A stretch of 34,245 nt of DNA from Pseudomonadaceae bacterium. Its GTDB lineage: Bacteria > Pseudomonadota > Gammaproteobacteria > Pseudomonadales > Halomonadaceae. Numbering within the stretch: the first letter of the stretch is position 1; each line of letters begins with the position of its first letter. The stretch is taken from assembly GCA_012727935.1 (NCBI GenBank), contig JAAYGA010000236.1:1-34245 (forward strand). The letters are read 5' to 3'. Shown in pieces: positions 32,877 to 34,245 of the stretch. The notes beneath the pieces are model-generated. The model saw only the letters and a program-made list of their open reading frames with translations. It was not told the DNA's origin and ran no database searches. A program made the position numbers and the translations under genes.

Positions 32877-33767
32877 TCAGTAATTGCTCTGCTGTGAATT
32901 CCAACCCAATTTGGTGCGACAGATTTCATAGAAATCATGCCCTAGGGGGTGAATAAGCGTTAACTTTTGTGGTTTTTTGCGAATATAAAGCACATCACCC
33001 GGCTTGGTTACTAGGTGGGTTTGGCCATCACAAGAGACGTGTGGATAAGTTTCATTACTATCGCTAATGAATATTTTTATTTCACTATTGCCATCCACCA
33101 CAATAGGGCGGCTAGACAAAGTATGTGGAAACATAGGCACCAGCACCAGCGCATCTAGTTTAGGGTGCATAATGGGGCCGCCACCGGAAAGGGCATAGGC
33201 TGTTGAACCGGTTGGGGTGGCAACAATTAAACCATCAGAACGTTGGTTATAAACAAACTGGCCTTCAATGTACAAGTCAAACTCGATCATCCGCGCTGAC
33301 TTGCCAGGGTGAAGCACTACATCGTTCAAACCATCGGCGCTGCCAATTAATTCACCAGCACGGTAAATTTCAGCATCTAGCAAAAAACGCTTCTCTGAAA
33401 CGTATTTACCCTCTAACACTGCGCCTACTTTTTCTTCAATTTCATCGGGCAGAATATCGGTTAAAAAGCCTAGCCGACCACGGTTAATACCCAGCACAGG
33501 CACACCCGTTTTAGCCATAGCACGGGCAGCACCTAACAAGCTGCCATCACCGCCAACCACTATGACTAGATCGCAAATTTCAGCCAACATTTTTAAATCA
33601 GCTTCTTGAACGCCATGCCCTAACATAACGCCAGCGGTGCGCTCTTCAACAATGACGTGATAATTACGCTCACCTAAAAAACGCATTAGACGTTTAAGTG
33701 TTTCAACAACTTTATTACTACCTAAACGTCCGATTAAACCAATATTACGGAAACTAGGTTTTTTCAT
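32877..33767 (-). CDS. nadK: NAD kinase
   Basis: ATP-dependent phosphorylation of NAD to NADP; cytoplasmic. The 296-residue protein is of family length. IGLIGR opens the Rossmann-like domain, GGDGS (72-76) is the diagnostic phosphate-binding motif, followed by INRGRLGFLTD, LNDVVLHPG and DGLIVATPTGSTAYALSGGGPIMHP, the NAD-binding loop. The ATG overlaps the stop of the upstream barrel gene (ATGA), an unusual coupling for a housekeeping enzyme. Confidence 0.97.
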   Translation of the reverse strand: MKKPSFRNIGLIGRLGSNKVVETLKRLMRFLGERNYHVIVEERTAGVMLGHGVQEADLKMLAEICDLVIVVGGDGSLLGAARAMAKTGVPVLGINRGRLGFLTDILPDEIEEKVGAVLEGKYVSEKRFLLDAEIYRAGELIGSADGLNDVVLHPGKSARMIEFDLYIEGQFVYNQRSDGLIVATPTGSTAYALSGGGPIMHPKLDALVLVPMFPHTLSSRPIVVDGNSEIKIFISDSNETYPHVSCDGQTHLVTKPGDVLYIRKKPQKLTLIHPLGHDFYEICRTKLGWNSQQSNY

Positions 33768-34245
33768 GGTAGCTTATAGCCTATACCTAAGGTGAAACCA
33801 TCTAGCTCAAGTTTTTCTGTATCTAGGTAAACCATATACTCTAAATCAGCATAAAAACGTGACGTGAAATTAATTTCAGTACCCACACCATAACTCATTT
33901 CAAATTCACTCTTCTTTCCTTCCTCTTCTTTTAAAGAGGCTGAAGTTACGCCTAGTTTTGCGTAGGGGCTAAGAGGCCCAAGAGGCAGCGCAAACTTACC
34001 ATAAAGGCCAAATAAGCGATCTAAGGAAACTTTAGTTTCTGAATCTTTACCACCAAAGGCAAGGTGGGTTTCAACGCCCACAAAAGTGTTTAACTGCTGA
34101 CCCAAGCGAACTTTCAAACCGTCGGCACTTGAATCTTGTGAAGACCAATGATGTAAACCACCGCTTACATAGCTGTAAATTTGACTGTAATCATCGGAGG
34201 CATGTAGCTTGCCAGTGGAAGGTAACAATAAACAACCAACTAAAA
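33764..34245 (-). CDS. Outer-membrane beta-barrel protein, start cut by the window edge
   Basis: Partial at the 5' end: the frame is still open at base 34245, reading LVGCLLLPSTGKLHASDD, the end of a signal peptide probably cut after LHA. About 145 mature residues follow with alternating hydrophobic and polar beta strands: VSGGLHHW, NTFVGVETHLAFGG, LFGLYGKFALPLGPLSPYAKLGVTSA, and a last strand LDGFTLGIGYKLP. This fits an eight-stranded barrel of the OmpA/OMP_b-brl type. LVGC could also be a lipobox, but the residues after it are hydrophobic, which argues for ordinary cleavage. Role unknown; it overlaps nadK by 4 bases. Confidence 0.75.
   Translation of the reverse strand, partial: LVGCLLLPSTGKLHASDDYSQIYSYVSGGLHHWSSQDSSADGLKVRLGQQLNTFVGVETHLAFGGKDSETKVSLDRLFGLYGKFALPLGPLSPYAKLGVTSASLKEEEGKKSEFEMSYGVGTEINFTSRFYADLEYMVYLDTEKLELDGFTLGIGYKLP

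Overview
The window is a stretch of gammaproteobacterial chromosome, moderately AT-rich. Its gene order closely follows the rpoD-to-trpE neighbourhood known from Pseudomonas and its relatives: rpoD, dnaG, rpsU, tsaD, folB, folK, cca, then glpE, apaH, rsmA, pdxA, surA, lptD, amgK, murU, djlA, rpe, trpE. LptD, SurA, the TamA/TamB pair and several lipoprotein or outer-membrane signals show a Gram-negative envelope. FlgP and FlgT homologues point to a motile cell with a Vibrio-type outer flagellar ring. The order Oceanospirillales (or close kin in Pseudomonadales) fits best; I cannot name a genus. Layout: bases 1-1780 are the edge of an integrated element. It ends in a P4-type tyrosine integrase pointing away from the 3' end of a tRNA-Ile2(CAU) gene, its probable attachment site; the rest of the element lies left of the window. 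From 1781 to 6043 come tRNA, rpoD, dnaG and rpsU, all on the minus strand, the macromolecular-synthesis cluster, with clear promoters and terminators. From 6190 to 8125 run tsaD-folB-folK (tRNA t6A modification and folate synthesis), with the CCA-adding enzyme gene cca convergent to them. A flagellar pair, flgP and flgT (9316-11223), sits inside this block behind a good sigma-28 promoter match. From 18247 back to 11235, on the minus strand, lies the lptD-surA-pdxA-rsmA-apaH operon (LPS export, periplasmic folding, vitamin B6, rRNA methylation, Ap4A hydrolysis) followed by glpE. Divergent from lptD are amgK-murU (cell-wall sugar recycling) and djlA. A DUF3530 gene is convergent to djlA. Next is rpe-trpE on the plus strand. 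From 31708 back to 24448 on the minus strand are a rhomboid protease gene, yeaC, a DUF2797 gene, tamA and tamB. The right end carries an outer-membrane barrel gene (cut by the window edge), nadK and a calcineurin-like phosphoesterase gene, closed by a strong terminator. No complete new defence or mobile system is visible. The most interesting signals are regulatory and structural. Short (13-19 bp) tandem duplications recur at gene ends and leaders; one of them appears to have broken an ATGA overlap between the rhomboid gene and yeaC. An intrinsic terminator stands between the rpoD promoter and the rpoD gene, and another lies just upstream of flgT. A 20-bp palindrome lies in the lptD/amgK divergent region. 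The FolK copy has a divergent signature, and the DUF2797 protein joins a cysteine-rich region to a GIY-YIG-like segment.
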